A stretch of DNA of 64,000 nt from Mauremys mutica (GCF_020497125.1 NW_025422870.1:56327-120326), one strand, 5' to 3'; positions 46,883 through 58,405 are shown, numbered from the stretch's first letter. Notes: generated by a model not told the origin, from the sequence alone. Program-made: numbers and translations.

Positions 46883-47162
46883 TGTTATTTATTAGTATTA
46901 TGGTAGTGTCTACCGACTCCAACCTAGATCAGGGCCCCATTGTGCTATGTGCTGTACACACACACCAGAGTCCTGGCTGTAAAAAGCTTATCTTGTAAAT
47001 ATACAAAATGGACAAAGTAAATATTATTATCCCCACTGTACAGAAGTGGAACTGAGAGACAGACAGCTTAAATGACTTGCCCAGGGTCACACAGAAGGTC
47101 TATGGTAGACACAGATTCTGAACCCAGATCTCCAGTCTAGTGCCTTAACCACAAGACCATCC
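46883..47162 (-). mobile_element. MIR (CORE-SINE), nearly full
   Basis: On the plus strand: GATCAGGGCCCCATTGTGCT, TATTATTATCCCCACTGTAC, GACTTGCCCAGGGTCACACA, GAACCCAGATCTCCAGTCTA and CCTTAACCACAAGACCATCC. This is the reverse complement of tail, CORE and tRNA head in order. Confidence 0.85.
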
Positions 47163-47380
47163 TTCATCTCAAACATCAGGTTTGAAATGCTTGGATTCCC
47201 TGGAATTACAGGCTTGTATTTCACTGACCCCATGGCAAATGGACACCGTTTACAAATAAAAGTAGGTTTTTAGGAGATTTTACTACTGAGAGGCTTAAAT
47301 GACTCAAAGCAAGGTGTGATGCAGCTCACCAGTGCAGGGATTTTTGTGGCTTCACAAGTTAGCTCCTGAGCAAGACACTT

Positions 47381-47436
47381 AGTCTACACCTACAGTCTAC
47401 ATCTACAGTCTACATCTACACTCAGTCTACATCTAC
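47381..47436. repeat. 13-bp tandem repeat at the CR1 3' junction
   Basis: AGTCTACA(C/T)CTAC repeats at 47381, 47394, 47407 and, after a 4-bp spacer, 47424. It directly precedes the CR1 terminal octamers. GTCTACA matches the terminal motif of the palindromic MITE on the far side of the CR1. Confidence 0.85.
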
Positions 47437-47642
47437 AGTTAAGAACATAAGAACATAAGAAAGGCCGTACTGGGTCAGACCAAAGGTCCATCTAGCCCAG
47501 TATCTGTCTACCGACAGTGGCCAATGCCAGGTGCCCCAGAGGGAGTGAACCTAACAGGCAATGATCAAGTGATCTCTCCCCTGCCATCCATCTCCATCCT
47601 CTGACGAACAGAGGCTAGGGACACCATTCTTACCCATCCTGG

Positions 47643-48746
47643 CTAATAGCCATTTATGGACTTAGCCACCATGAATTTATCCAGTCCCCTTTTAAACATT
47701 GTTATAGTCCTAGCCTTCACAACCTCCTCAGGTAAGGAGTTCCACAAGTTGACTGTGCGCTGCGTGAAGAAGAACTTCCTTTTATTTGTTTTAAACCTGC
47801 TGCCTATTAATTTCATTTGGTGACCCCTAGTTCTTGTATTATGGGAATAAGTAAATAACTTTTCCTTATCTACTTTCTCAACATCACTCATGATTTTATA
47901 TACATCTATCATGTCCCCCCTTAGTCTTCTCTTTTCCAAGCTGAAGAGTCCTAGCCTCTCTAATCTTTCCTCGTATGGGACCCTCTCCAAACCCCTAATC
48001 ATTTTAGTTGCCCTTTTCTGAACCTTTTCTAGTGCTAGAATATCTTTTTTGAGGTGAGGAGACCACATCTGTACACAGTATTCGAGGTGTGGGCGTACCA
48101 TGGATTTATATAAGGGCAATAATATATTCTCAGTCTTATTCTCTATCCCCTTTTTAATGATTCCTAACATCCTGTTTGCTTTTTTGACCGCCTCTGCACA
48201 CTGCGTGGACATCTTCAGAGAACTATCCACGATGGCGCCAAGATCTTTTTCCTGACTCGTTGTAGCTAAATTAGCCCCCATCATGTTGTATGTATAGTTG
48301 GGGTTATTTTTTCCAACGTGCATTACTTTACATTTATCCACATTAAATTTCATTTGCCATTTTGTTGTCCAATCAGTTAGTTTTGTGAGATCTTTTTGAA
48401 GTTCTTCACAATCTGCTTTGGTCTTAACTATCTTGAGCAGTTTAGTATCATCTGCAAACTTTGCCACCTCACTGTTTACCCCTTTCTCCAGATCATTTAT
48501 GAATAAATTGAATAGGATTGGTCCGAGGACTGACCCTTGGGGAACACCACTAGTTACCCCTCTCCATTCTGAGAATTTACCATTAATTCCTACCCTTTGT
48601 TCCCTGTCCTTTAACCAGTTCTCAATCCATGAAAGGACCTTTCCTTTTATCCCATGACAGCTTAATTTACGTAAGAGCCTTTGGTGAGGGACCTTGTCAA
48701 AGGCTTTCTGGAAATCTAAGTACACTATGTCCACCGGATCCCCCTA
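47643..48746 (-). pseudogene. CR1 reverse transcriptase, palm to C-terminus
   Basis: The 363-codon frame (start at 48734) begins in RT motif [12 protein letters not shown], with catalytic Asp7. It has [20 protein letters not shown] at residues 63-82 and the FADD catalytic box at 93-96, followed by thumb and the CR1 C-terminus ending in a GY-type tail. A TAG at 48744-48746 (in place of a Lys codon) separates it from in-frame upstream sequence VNKHVD. RT would copy CR1 RNA at the nicked target. The catalytic residues are all present. The methionine is internal and not the real start. Confidence 0.9.
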
Positions 48747-48825
48747 GTCCACATGTTTGTTGACCCCTTCAAAGAATTCTAATAGATTAGTAAGACACGA
48801 TTTCCCTTTACAGAAACCATGTTGA

Positions 48826-49935
48826 CTATTGCTCAAGAGTTTGTTTTTCTATGTGTCTGACAATTTTATTCTTTACTATTGTTTCAACTAATTTGCCCGG
48901 TACCGACGTTAGACTTACTGGTCTGTAATTGCCGGGATCACCCCTAGAGCCCTTTTTAAATATTGGCGTTACATTAGCTAACTTCCAGTCATTGGGTACC
49001 GAAGCCGATTTAAAGGACAGGTTACAAACCTTAGTTAATAGTTCTGCAACTTCACATTTGAGTTCTTTTAGAACTCTTGGGTGAATGCCATCTGGTCCCG
49101 GTGACTTGTTAATGTTGAGTTTATCAATTAATTCCAAAACCTCCTCTAGTGACACTTCAATCTGTGACAGTTCCTCAGATTTGTCACCTACAAAAGCCAG
49201 CTCAGGTTTGGGAATCTCCGTAACATCGTCAGCCATGAAGACTGAAGCAAAGAATCCATTTAGTTTCTCCGCAATGACTTTATCGTCTTTAAGCGCTCCT
49301 TTTGTATTTTGATCATCAAGGGGCCCCACTGGTTGTTTAGCAGGCTTCCTGCTTCTGATGTACTTAAAAAACATTTTGTTATTACCTTTGGAGTTTTTGG
49401 CTAGCCGTTCTTCAAACTCCTCTTTGGCTTTTCTTATTACACTCTTGCACTTAAGTTGGCAGTGTTTGTGCGCCTTTCTATTTGCCTCACTAGGATTTGA
49501 CTTCCACTTTTTAAAGGAAGTCTTTTTATCTCTCACTGCTTCTTTTACATGGTTGTTAAGCCACGGTGGCTCTTTTTTAGTTCTTTTACTGTTTTTCTTA
49601 ATTTGGGGTATACATTGAAGTTGGGCCTCTATTATGGTGTCTTTAAAAAGGGCCCATGCAACTTGCAGGGATTTCACTTTAGTCACTGTACCTTTTAACT
49701 TTTGTCTAACTAACCCCTTCATTTTTGTATAGATCCGCCTTTTGAAATTAAATGCCACAGTGTTGGGCTGTTGAGGTGTTCTTCCCACCACAGGGATGTT
49801 GAATGCTATTGTATTATGGTCACTATTTCCAAGCAGTCCTGCTATAGTTACCTCTTGGACCAGCTCCTGCGCTCCACTCAGGATTAAATCTAGAGTTGCC
49901 TCTCCCCTTGTGGGTTTCCGTACCAGCTGCTCCAT
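48826..49935 (-). pseudogene. CR1 endonuclease end, linker and RT N-terminus
   Basis: The frame begins with the C-terminal part of the APE-type endonuclease (TLDLILSGAQ, then the conserved SDH at residues 38-40). A basic linker follows, then RT motifs INKSPGPDGIHPRVLKEL (about residues 280-297) and GNYRPVSLTSVPGKLVE near the end. Reading stops at KQTLEQ because of a one-base shift near 48836; the next frame continues SNSQHGFCKGKSCLTNLLEF. The rest of the endonuclease is lost to 5' truncation. In-frame sequence upstream of the methionine (about 49936-49978) also looks CR1-like. Confidence 0.9.
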
Positions 49936-50093
49936 GAAGCAGTCATTTAAAGTATCCAGAAAGTTGGAGATGGGGCAATTCCCAGATCAAGCAGACATAC
50001 TTGTACCAGCTGCTGTTGCACTAGTATGCAAAAATAGCAGTGTAGCTGTGGTAGCACAGGCAGCAGTGAGCAGCAGTATGAACTAGCCTCCCT

Positions 50094-50540
50094 GAGTGTG
50101 TCTATACTGCAGTTAGACACCTGGAGTTGGTCCGGGCCAGCTGACTTGGACTCTCAAGGCTCGGGGCTGTGGGCTTATTTAATTGCAGTGTAGATGTTTG
50201 GGCTCAGGCTGCAGCCTGAGCTCTGGGACAGCCATCCCCCTAATCTCACAGGGCCTGGAGCCTGAACATCTATACTGCAATCAGGGCCGCTGAGAGTGGG
50301 TTCAGGCCTTGGTGAAAAATTTTTTTGGGGCCCCCCAGCAAGGGCAGACTGGCTAAACAGGGCTGACAAAGCCGGGGAAGCCAGGCCCCAGACCCCCGGG
50401 CCCCAGTAATTTGTACCGGCTTCCCCCCCACTCTCGTCGGACCTGATTGCAATTAAACATCCTCTTAGCTTGAGCTCCGCAAACTTGAGTCAGCCGACAC
50501 AGGCCGGCTGCGTCTGTCTAATTGAAGTGTAGACGTACTC
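50094..50540. mobile_element. Second-level palindromic MITE
   Basis: GTGTGTCTATACTGCAGTTAGAC at the left is mirrored by GTCTAATTGAAGTGTAGACGTAC at the right. CCT lies on both outer sides (50091-50093 and 50541-50543), compatible with a 3-bp target duplication. It belongs to the same family as 58874-60824. It is itself split by a hAT. Confidence 0.7.
50282..50445. mobile_element. CAGGG-ended hAT nested in the palindromic MITE
   Basis: The ends are CAGGGCCGCTGAGAG and CGGACCTG. ACTGCAAT (50274-50281) and ATTGCAAT (50446-50453) agree at 7 of 8 positions. Removing the insert and one duplication restores a CTGCAATTAAA arm like that of the sister MITE at 59.07 kb. Confidence 0.8.
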
Positions 50541-50735
50541 CCTGAATACATGCCTGCACAGACCTCATGGGTACGTTCTTGAGGCGGCTAGCCTGTGCTT
50601 TTGCTCACCACTGCTTGCAGTGCTGTGGCTACACTACTATTTTTAGTGTGCTAACTCAGTGAGAGCTAGCACAAGAATGTCTACTCAAGCTGGAAATCAC
50701 AGCCCCAGCTCCAAGTACAGACGTAGCCTTACAAG

Positions 50736-53128
50736 CTTTACGTGGACTAGTTTAACAAGTGCTAAAGGCACACTACTCTGCCTTGTCTACACTTAAAATC
50801 ACTCGAGTGTTGATAGTTCTCCAATGCCTTCCCACAATTCCCTCCCTGTGTGCCCAGGACAGACAAGTTTTTCCACAGTTCACAGAGCAGATCAGCTTTC
50901 TGCAGCACAAAGAACTATGGGATATACCCCAAGAAATGCTAGCAACACACACACGGGAGTACAGCACCAGTGAGGACACAGTAACTCAGGTAAGGCTTTG
51001 CAGTGTGGCTGCTCACACCCACACTAGGCTAACCCAGGTGCTGATCACCCATGTTAATTCTGCAGCAAAGACGTACCCTAAGCAGGTAGTAGGTGTTAGC
51101 TGACATCTTCCAAATCCCAGTCTTGACGAGCGTAGAGGAGTAGGCTCCCATGTGTGCCTTAGAAAAAATCCCCACTATTTCATATTTATTTTTTAATAGT
51201 AAAATTAAATCTTGATCTTCTGTTAGTTATTATAGATCCTAGCAAATATAAATCAATTTCCCCTATGGCTGAGAGAGGGAAATACAATGAAACAATCAAA
51301 CTACATACTCAACAGGTAAAGAGGAGCCATCCCATCTTATAATGTAATATAAATTATGTATAATATATGATCTATTGACCAAACAGGACATGATACGTTT
51401 TTTTTAGGAAATGTTCCAGAATCTACCCTAGAGGCCTTTCCAAATGCAGACTTCAAATCTGCTGATACATGCAGCGAGTCTGGTTTTTGTCTTTACAAGA
51501 CCACTTGATGTTGCAGCCTTAATGTGCCATTAACATTTGCTGTTTTCCACTTACTATATAACTTGTTTTTAAAACACATTGTGGGAGATTTAAGACTCAT
51601 AGCAAAGCAGTTGAAATCAAGGGCCCCACTTGGCATGTGCCAAGCACACTCAACTTTTTGATGAGGGTAATGCGAGATTAGGCACTCTGCAGCTCCATGA
51701 TCGGGACCTTAAATTTTTCATTCTCCTCCTAATCACCAGGAAATATGTTTTTCATTAACCAAATAGAGCAAGTAAGCAAGAGGAGGGTCTGGTAAAGAAA
51801 ATACTTGATGTAGTCAAGAGCTCAATTATGCATCAGTGGATTCAATTAGTAGAGCAGAGACCATCAGTCTTGGACTAACTCAACCTCCAGCACAGAGCTC
51901 TGAAACATGCACTGACAGACTGAATTAAATAGAGTGCTAGCCAGATGTCATTTCTTCCAATAAGTAATTCAATTTAGTCTTACAGAAGTTAGTCTCCTAA
52001 AGACTGATATTTATATTTCTCAATTGAAATGACTCAGAAACTATATATCAGAAATCACATGCATGCACGACTGATCAGCTCCCGGGGATGAACTCTCCCT
52101 TTGATGCAGAGAGACAGATCTCTTCATAGTTAATTAAGAGGCAAATATACACCTTTATGTGTTCTCCTTTGCAAAAAATCAGCATGTAACATAGCTATGA
52201 AGATTGTATCAATGTGGTGTTATATAAGCAAATGATTTATTTTGGGGTATTTTAGTCTTGCATATGAGGAAAAATGTGCATGAGAATTCAGACCACTGAA
52301 AATGATCTCGTTATGCTTCTCTTAGTTATAAGATCAAGATAACTAGATAAAACAAAGACCTCTCAGTAATAAATATATAGTCCTATCCAAATTAATTTTG
52401 TAAGGGGAACGTCCATATGCTCAGAAGTTACTAAGGAAGAAGGCATTTTCCAGCAATCTGTTGAGATCCTTAAATATAGGTCACGTAATGAGACAGAAGC
52501 AATATTGACAAGAAAAAAAGAAAAAATCACTAAAGGAATCCTTTAACAGTGCCTTACTGATAATTATGGTTGCAACAAAACCATACTCTCACAAGTAGTT
52601 CCATTAATATCAATGGATTCACTTATATAAATAAATGAGGAAGGATATGCAGAATCTGGCCCTGCAGAAAATTTGCATTTGTAGCTGCAGTTGAAGTCAG
52701 TGGGGGGTTGCTTTTGCCTGAGTGAGGACTTTAGGATTTGTTCCCATGATTCCAAGATTATCCAAGCTATAGAGTGCCTCAGTTTGCCTATATGTACTGG
52801 CAACAATGTATGTGCTTTTATATTGAGATTATCATGGAAAATCAGAAAAATAATGCTGGGGAGCCAGAACAGGGCAAACCATATTACTAATTGCTTCGCA
52901 TACAGTTCAGAGCTTCCATCTGACTGCAGTCCACCTGACGTAAACCTGAGCCTGATGCCAAAATGAGGTGAGTTTACTTTAAATGTCGGGGGGGGGCAGA
53001 GGGCTCTAGTTCAGCTACTCTGAGGTCGAGGGTTTGACAAAGACAGTTAGACACTGTCCCACGCTCTGGATGATGAAACTCCAGCCTCCTGCCAAAAGAG
53101 TTGTTGTGGTTCTCTAGTCCCACAATAA
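50736..53128. other. Anonymous sequence, no gene seen
   Basis: Frames up to 114 codons (50759-51103) without recognisable motifs. AT-rich from about 51150 to 52600. A G run near 52988. Confidence 0.4.
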
Positions 53129-53838
53129 TCATAGCAGGCCACGAAACACTAGAATTAATGTAGAGACTCTTTCAAGGTCTCTTCTAAGGTTTGACCCAAG
53201 GTGTTGAATCTGAAGAGCATCACTTTGCCTTACAATGTCACATTCAAAAATGTGGGAACATGTTAAAGCCTGCTCCTGACACAATTTGCAGAGTGAATAT
53301 AGCTCTTGCTCATCTCTATTGATTCTTATTCCAGAAGTGCGCCCTGTCCATGATTTCACACTAGTGGATGTTATTCTCTGAGATGCTCTGATATTGATCA
53401 GAGGATCTTTTATCTTTTGACCATTTATTTTAGCTAACGTTTTCCTAGATAAAATGTCAATATCCTTGACCATTGTCATTCTTACCCGAGTTTCTGATCT
53501 TCCAACTTTGACCATGTCATCTGCTACCTCACTCCCATGTATACCAATGTGTGATGGAATCCATTGAAAAGTCACTTTATTGCCTTGCTTTCCGATCCTC
53601 CAAGCTTTCTTATGAATGCATTGTTAATAGTATTCTAGTTTCTTAGAAAGGAACCAAGGATCACCACCTGCAAGTTAACAAACATCACAACATCTGCTTC
53701 TGTTTTTGCTCTGTTTATTTCTTGCAATGCAGTGAGAATAGCTTTCATTTCAGTGATATTTCTTATACTTGCTCCATTAGGCCACTGTTTAAAGACACCA
53801 CAACCACCATTTTTTGAAAGATTTGTCAGATGAACCAT
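53129..53838 (-). pseudogene. RNase H domain and C-terminal tail of a retroelement (relic)
   Basis: The upstream frame (53635-53838) reads GGCGVFKQWPNGASI, ITEMKAILTALQEI and VVMFVNLQVVIL, the first half of an RNase H fold; the usual TDS is VNL. After a frameshift the 148-codon frame (53129-53575) reads FQWIPSHIGIHGSEVADDM, the second half with the final catalytic Asp. A cysteine-histidine tail follows: LCKLCQEQALTCSHIFECD. This is the layout at the C-terminus of RNase H-bearing non-LTR elements (I/Jockey-like groups). RNase H would remove template RNA. Two catalytic positions appear lost. I see no convincing reverse transcriptase upstream. Confidence 0.65.
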
Positions 53839-54209
53839 AAGTAGTGTGCATGTCTCTGCCTAGTGATACTGTTAGATGGTCTGTTCTGTAATTTTCCTTA
53901 TGTAGCCAACTCCATGTTCCTTTGAGCAAGGTTACAAAAGGTAGCAATATTTAGTAAAGAAAATAGATTCATGTGGAGGAACTGATTGGCATACAAGCTT
54001 CTTCATGCACTTCTTACTTCATCAAATCTTGCATTTTCTGCAGTACCTTTTACACACCTCTCAAAACAGGATGCTTGTTTCAGCCTTGATTTGATTTTTT
54101 CCAGTTCCTGAGCAGCGATGACATTTGGGCAAGGAACGAGGACTGTTTCCATACTGAATTAACTGTTGTTTTCTACAGTTCTCAAGAGGGTGAACGTAAG
54201 ACTCCTTGT

Positions 54210-54340
54210 ATCAGAGGGGTAGCCGTGTTAGTCTGGTTCTGTAGAAGCAGCAAAGAATCCTGTGGCACCTTATAGACTAACAGACGTTTTGCAGCATGAG
54301 CTTTCGTGGGTGAATACCCACTTCTTCGGATGCCAAGACC
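54210..54340 (-). mobile_element. Penelope-like terminal repeat, short copy
   Basis: AGGGGTAGCCGTGTTAGTCTGG, TCCTGTGGCACCTTATAGAC, TAACAGACGTTTTGCAGCATG and CGTGGGTGAATACCCACTTC form one arm type, related to the arms at 35.5 kb. Flanks GTAAGACTCCTTGT (54196-54209) and GTAAGAACTCTTGT (54341-54354) are a decayed 14-bp target duplication. Orientation is set by the hammerhead-like core on the minus strand. Confidence 0.65.
54292..54329 (-). ncRNA. Hammerhead-ribozyme-like core
   Basis: On the minus strand: CCGAAGA, a perfect GTGGGT/ACCCAC stem II with an ATTC loop, GAAA (54302-54305), a GC-TCAT-GC mini-stem III (54294-54301), then T and G. Same order and same two deviations (U to C in the first box, G at the expected cleavage base) as the copy at 35648. 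Probably inactive, but the fold is well kept. Confidence 0.5.
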
Positions 54341-54354
54341 GTAAGAACTCTTGT

Positions 54355-57300
54355 TCACAAATTGCTATTGGAGTGGATCTTGCAGCTCCAGTTATTGTGT
54401 GAACTGCGGATGACTGCACAATGTCAATCATGCAAGGTTACTGGGAGCACTGTGACCAGACAGGCGTGGCATACTGAAGTATGTTAGGACACTATAAACA
54501 ACATACTGTCAAAAGAGTGAACTCAATATACATTTCTCTTTAGTGTGTTCCGTTAGGAAAGCTGCTATCAGTTTCATATTAGCAGACACAGAGAGGTGAA
54601 TAGATCCCAGATGAGCTGTGGTGAAGGACTGTGTGTTCTGTGGTCTTCAAACAGGCCACACGTACCCATGTTCAAATTACTCAGGAATCATTTGGCTCAT
54701 CTCCAAAAGACAGTGCCTCTTTCTCCCGCCCCTTTAAGATATCAGCTCCTTCCCATGGCTGGTGAATACAGTAGGAAGCTCATTCAGATCAGACCTGACA
54801 TGTCCATGCACTGAGTAATTTCCCTGGTCAATGCTCTGAGGGGAGGCCTGATTGCACCAAGATGTAAAATGTATTTTGTGGATATTTTTCACTTCATTGT
54901 TGGCAGGGCCCCAAGCAGCCCTGGCTCACTCCATTGACTCTCTCACTTGCATTTCCAATGTTCTTTACAGGAAGGCTCAGTCTATCACAGGCAGCCTTTC
55001 CACTGGCCATTAATTTTCACCATCTAGCTGATTGACTGGACTCTAGTGCTGCATCACTTCATAACTTAATAGGATAAGCAGAAATGTAAGTAGCTGCTCA
55101 GATGGTGATTTAAAAAAATTATGTATGAAGGAGGTGAACACATGATGAGTAAATTAACCTGCTCTGAGTTACATTAAATTGCATCTGACTAGTGCCAATC
55201 TTAATGGATCAAGTGTCACTTTGATTGACAGCACTCCACTGAAATATAATGAAGCTGATGCAAATTAAATAAAGGTGCACTGACAAGGGTGATTTGTGGC
55301 TCAGTCGTCAGGACAATGTACAAAAAAGCTTTTAAAAGGGCAAGGAAAAGAGGCAGTGTCTTCTCCAGTTCTTCTTTTCTGTTTGTGGGTCTAGTTTGCA
55401 GTTGAAGAATTGCTGGACAGTTTGCATTCAAATCTTTTTTCGATTTTACCTCTTATTTATTTATTTACTTTTCACCTTTTCAACCAAAATACAATTCCAG
55501 ACATGGCTAGAAAGAAATCATAGTTCACAGGCTGGGGTTAAGCACAGACCAAACCCAGCACTGTGATTTTCAAGAAAAAAAATCACAAAGGACAATGTGA
55601 AAAGGTACCTGGGAATTGGAGATGGGCCTGAATCGAGACCCCAGATGTGACCGCTCTGAGTTTCTGGATATGTTGGGTCCTGATGTAAATGTTGCAGCTG
55701 ATTCTAATGGGCCAAACCAAAACCCTGAATCCAAACATGCCTGAAGTGTGGATTGTGATCTGGATCAAGAGCTTGAGACAGAGCCTGCTTTCATTGAAGT
55801 CTGTGATAAATCTTGCTTTGACTTCAGTGATGCAGGATCCAGCCTAGCTAGGGAAAACAGGAACTGCCAGTCCTGATTAGACAAGCAGTTCCTCTAGTCA
55901 AGGAGTCTATCTTTCACTGGCTGGTGCCAGATGATTTCTGAAGAAGATGCAAGAAACCCTGTTAATGTCAATTATCAGTAGAAATGGGCCCAAGCCTCAA
56001 AATTTGGAAACTGGATTTTAATCTAAATATGGACTTTCCCAAAGTTATGGATTGTTAAATTTAGGGTCTGAATAGTGAAATTTGTGGGGGGGGGAGGGGA
56101 GAGGATCTTGGACTGGGGTTCTATCTTTAATTCTAACTACTATTTATATTTCCTGCTGCTCTCTATCTCCATTGTACCCCTGTCCTCCCTTCATCTGCCC
56201 CCCTCCCACCTCTTCCCTTCTCCAATTTTCTGAGGAAAAGGACTTGGGTACTTCAGACAAATACCTGGTGGTTGATTTTCCCTTGTGTGGTATAAGTACA
56301 GGATGAAGGTTCTAAGATGTGCTGTTTGGAAACACAGAATGAATATCTCCTGAAAGTGCTGGGATGTGTCATTTTCTTGTGCCACACTCCAGTCTTTTAC
56401 CATCAGTGAGCTTGAGAAAAAGAGCTAAAATACGATTAGTTTGACTTAATAAAGAAGAATGCTCTGTCACTGGAAAATGCAGTTGAAAACGGGTGTCCAC
56501 AAAATCACCCTGACAGAACAATAGAACTGTTTATGCACTAAAATCCCATTACTTGAATTAGAGCAGAACTGTTCTGATAGACTGCGGGTCAAAATCAGCA
56601 GATTATGTTCTTGGCAGTACCCCCCAAATATCCGCTTTCCCCACAACAATTTTAGTACAGAGAAGATGGTGTCAAATGATCTCAGTGTATGCACCAAAAA
56701 AACCCCAGAAATCTGGTAACATACAAATACTGCTGTGCTGGTAACATTTGCTTTAATATAATCTTAGAGTAAGTTAAAGTTTGAGGGAAGCTCTTTGGGA
56801 AGAGAGTACATAGTGGGTCAAAAATAAAAATATTGTGAAATAAGCATCCTTGTGCTGTTTGGGGAAAGGCACATTACTCCCATGTGTGCTGGTATGTTTG
56901 TCTTGACTCCCACATATTTCTTAATCTTTCACATAATCAAAGTATGCAAACACTTATGGATTCCTTTTATTTCCATGAATGTATCCCACCAAGGTGGGAT
57001 GCTGTTGAGTAGTAGAACACTTCAGAGATGCTTTCCTAAAATCCTGGATTGGAATTACCTTTTTACTTGGATTATAAACTCACCTGTAAAATAAAATAAA
57101 ACCTATTGAGAACGCAGTGCTGCCTATATGAAATGAGTTTGTATTTGGTCTCAGTCCAGTTATTGTGGACAAGTGGATCACATCATAAACTCCACCATCA
57201 CAATCAGCACTAATGGCATCACCGTTGTTGGTAGCCTCAGTATTAAGGCCAAGGTTTAGATAGGCATGGAGACTGAACTACCCTTTCAGCCTAGTGGTTA

Positions 57301-58257
57301 TATCTCAGTGCCGAGAGCCTTTAATGGAGCAGTTTGGGGTAAGGGGAGCAGCTTGCACTGTTGGTGTTGCTCTCAACTGGGAATAAACAGAAGACTTCTG
57401 TTTCCAGTGCTGTCAATCTGACAGCTTTCACCTCCTTCTATTCACCTCATAGGAACAATCAAAAGACTGGAAAGTCTTATAATTCATTATAGTCACCCAT
57501 TTATTTCTCCTTACCATAAAAAAAAAGAGAAATAAATCTGTGGTGCTACTTCCTAAATCTTTGCATTCAAATCTGTGGTACCCTCAGGTTAAACATGCTG
57601 TTCACATTCTTCCCTTTTTGTTTGAGGGTACATCAGCAGCAGCAGCTATTGATCCAGCTCTGAAAAACAGCTTCACTGTGCAAAGTTGCTCTGTTTCTTT
57701 CCCTGCATTGATTTTTATGTCAATAATTCCCTTTTCTGATGCTGAGTTACCTGCTGGAGCTTGCTGGTAGAGATGAAATTTACCCTAACTACATGAAGGA
57801 AACTGCACCCAGGCACCCTAGCATCTTGTCAGGTTGCAAGGTTTTACTTACATAATAGTAATGATGAATTAACTATAATAATTCTCATGTGACCATTCAT
57901 TTCAGTCAATATGCTGCTCTCTCCCTTTTTATAGCACAGAGTGCCAATTCTGCAGCAGTCTAAGTGATAAGGTAGGGTGCCAATTCCACAGTGGTATAAG
58001 TTAGTGAAAGTATATTTCTCTCTTCTATCAGTAGGCCCTTTCACCATGTGTAATAAAAACAGTATGAATGGCTCTGCCTCTGCCTCTATAAGTAGTGTAC
58101 AGTACTTTTAAAATATCTATGTGTATGGTTCCAATGAACGTTAGTGCTGGTGAAAAGTGCTGAATGAAAAGTCCTGTAGACTGAAGTGCTTTATGGAACA
58201 CAAAGCAGCAAGGACAGTGGCAGTGCAGGATTTCGCCCACTGACCTGTCAATTTGTC
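54355..58257. other. Anonymous sequence, no gene seen
   Basis: Frames up to 80 codons, none recognisable. A G run lies near 56084-56098. No repeat named with confidence. Confidence 0.4.
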
Positions 58258-58405
58258 TCAAGTCTAGTCTACATATACTTCCCATACTGAATAAGCTATA
58301 CTGGTATAAGCATATTAGCACAGTATAAGTATGTCCACACTGGAGATGCACTTTAACTATTCCAGTACAGTTAGTGATTCAACTTTTGTTTGTAGACGAG
58401 GACTT
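58258..58405. repeat. Palindromic MITE-like repeat
   Basis: AAGTCTAGTCTACATATAC at the left is mirrored by TTGTAGACGAGGACTTAG at the right. Inner TATACTGGTATAAGCA and related text is partly self-complementary. Confidence 0.55.

Larger units (their letters stand above)
47441..49978 (-). mobile_element. CR1 LINE, 5'-truncated, near-intact ORF2
   Basis: On the minus strand it runs from the end of the endonuclease domain through the whole reverse transcriptase and a 3' untranslated region. It ends with the CR1 octamer repeat TTCTTATG (AAGAACAT twice at 47441-47456). The 5' truncation lies near 49978. Just one frameshift and one stop interrupt about 2.3 kb of coding sequence. CR1 elements move by target-primed reverse transcription, normally without clear target duplications, and none is visible. 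Confidence 0.92.
49982..50735. mobile_element. Outer palindromic MITE, host of nested insertions
   Basis: The left arm (AGACATACTTGTACCAGCTG, AAAAATAGCAGTGTAGCTGT, GGTAGCACAGGCAGCAGTGAG) pairs with the right arm at 50585-50735 (GCTCACCACTGCTTGCAGTG, GGCTACACTACTATTTTTAG, GAATGTCTACTCAAGCTGG). Related to 1401-1690. Its left terminus is cut by the 5' end of the CR1, and possible remains lie before 47441. Confidence 0.65.
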
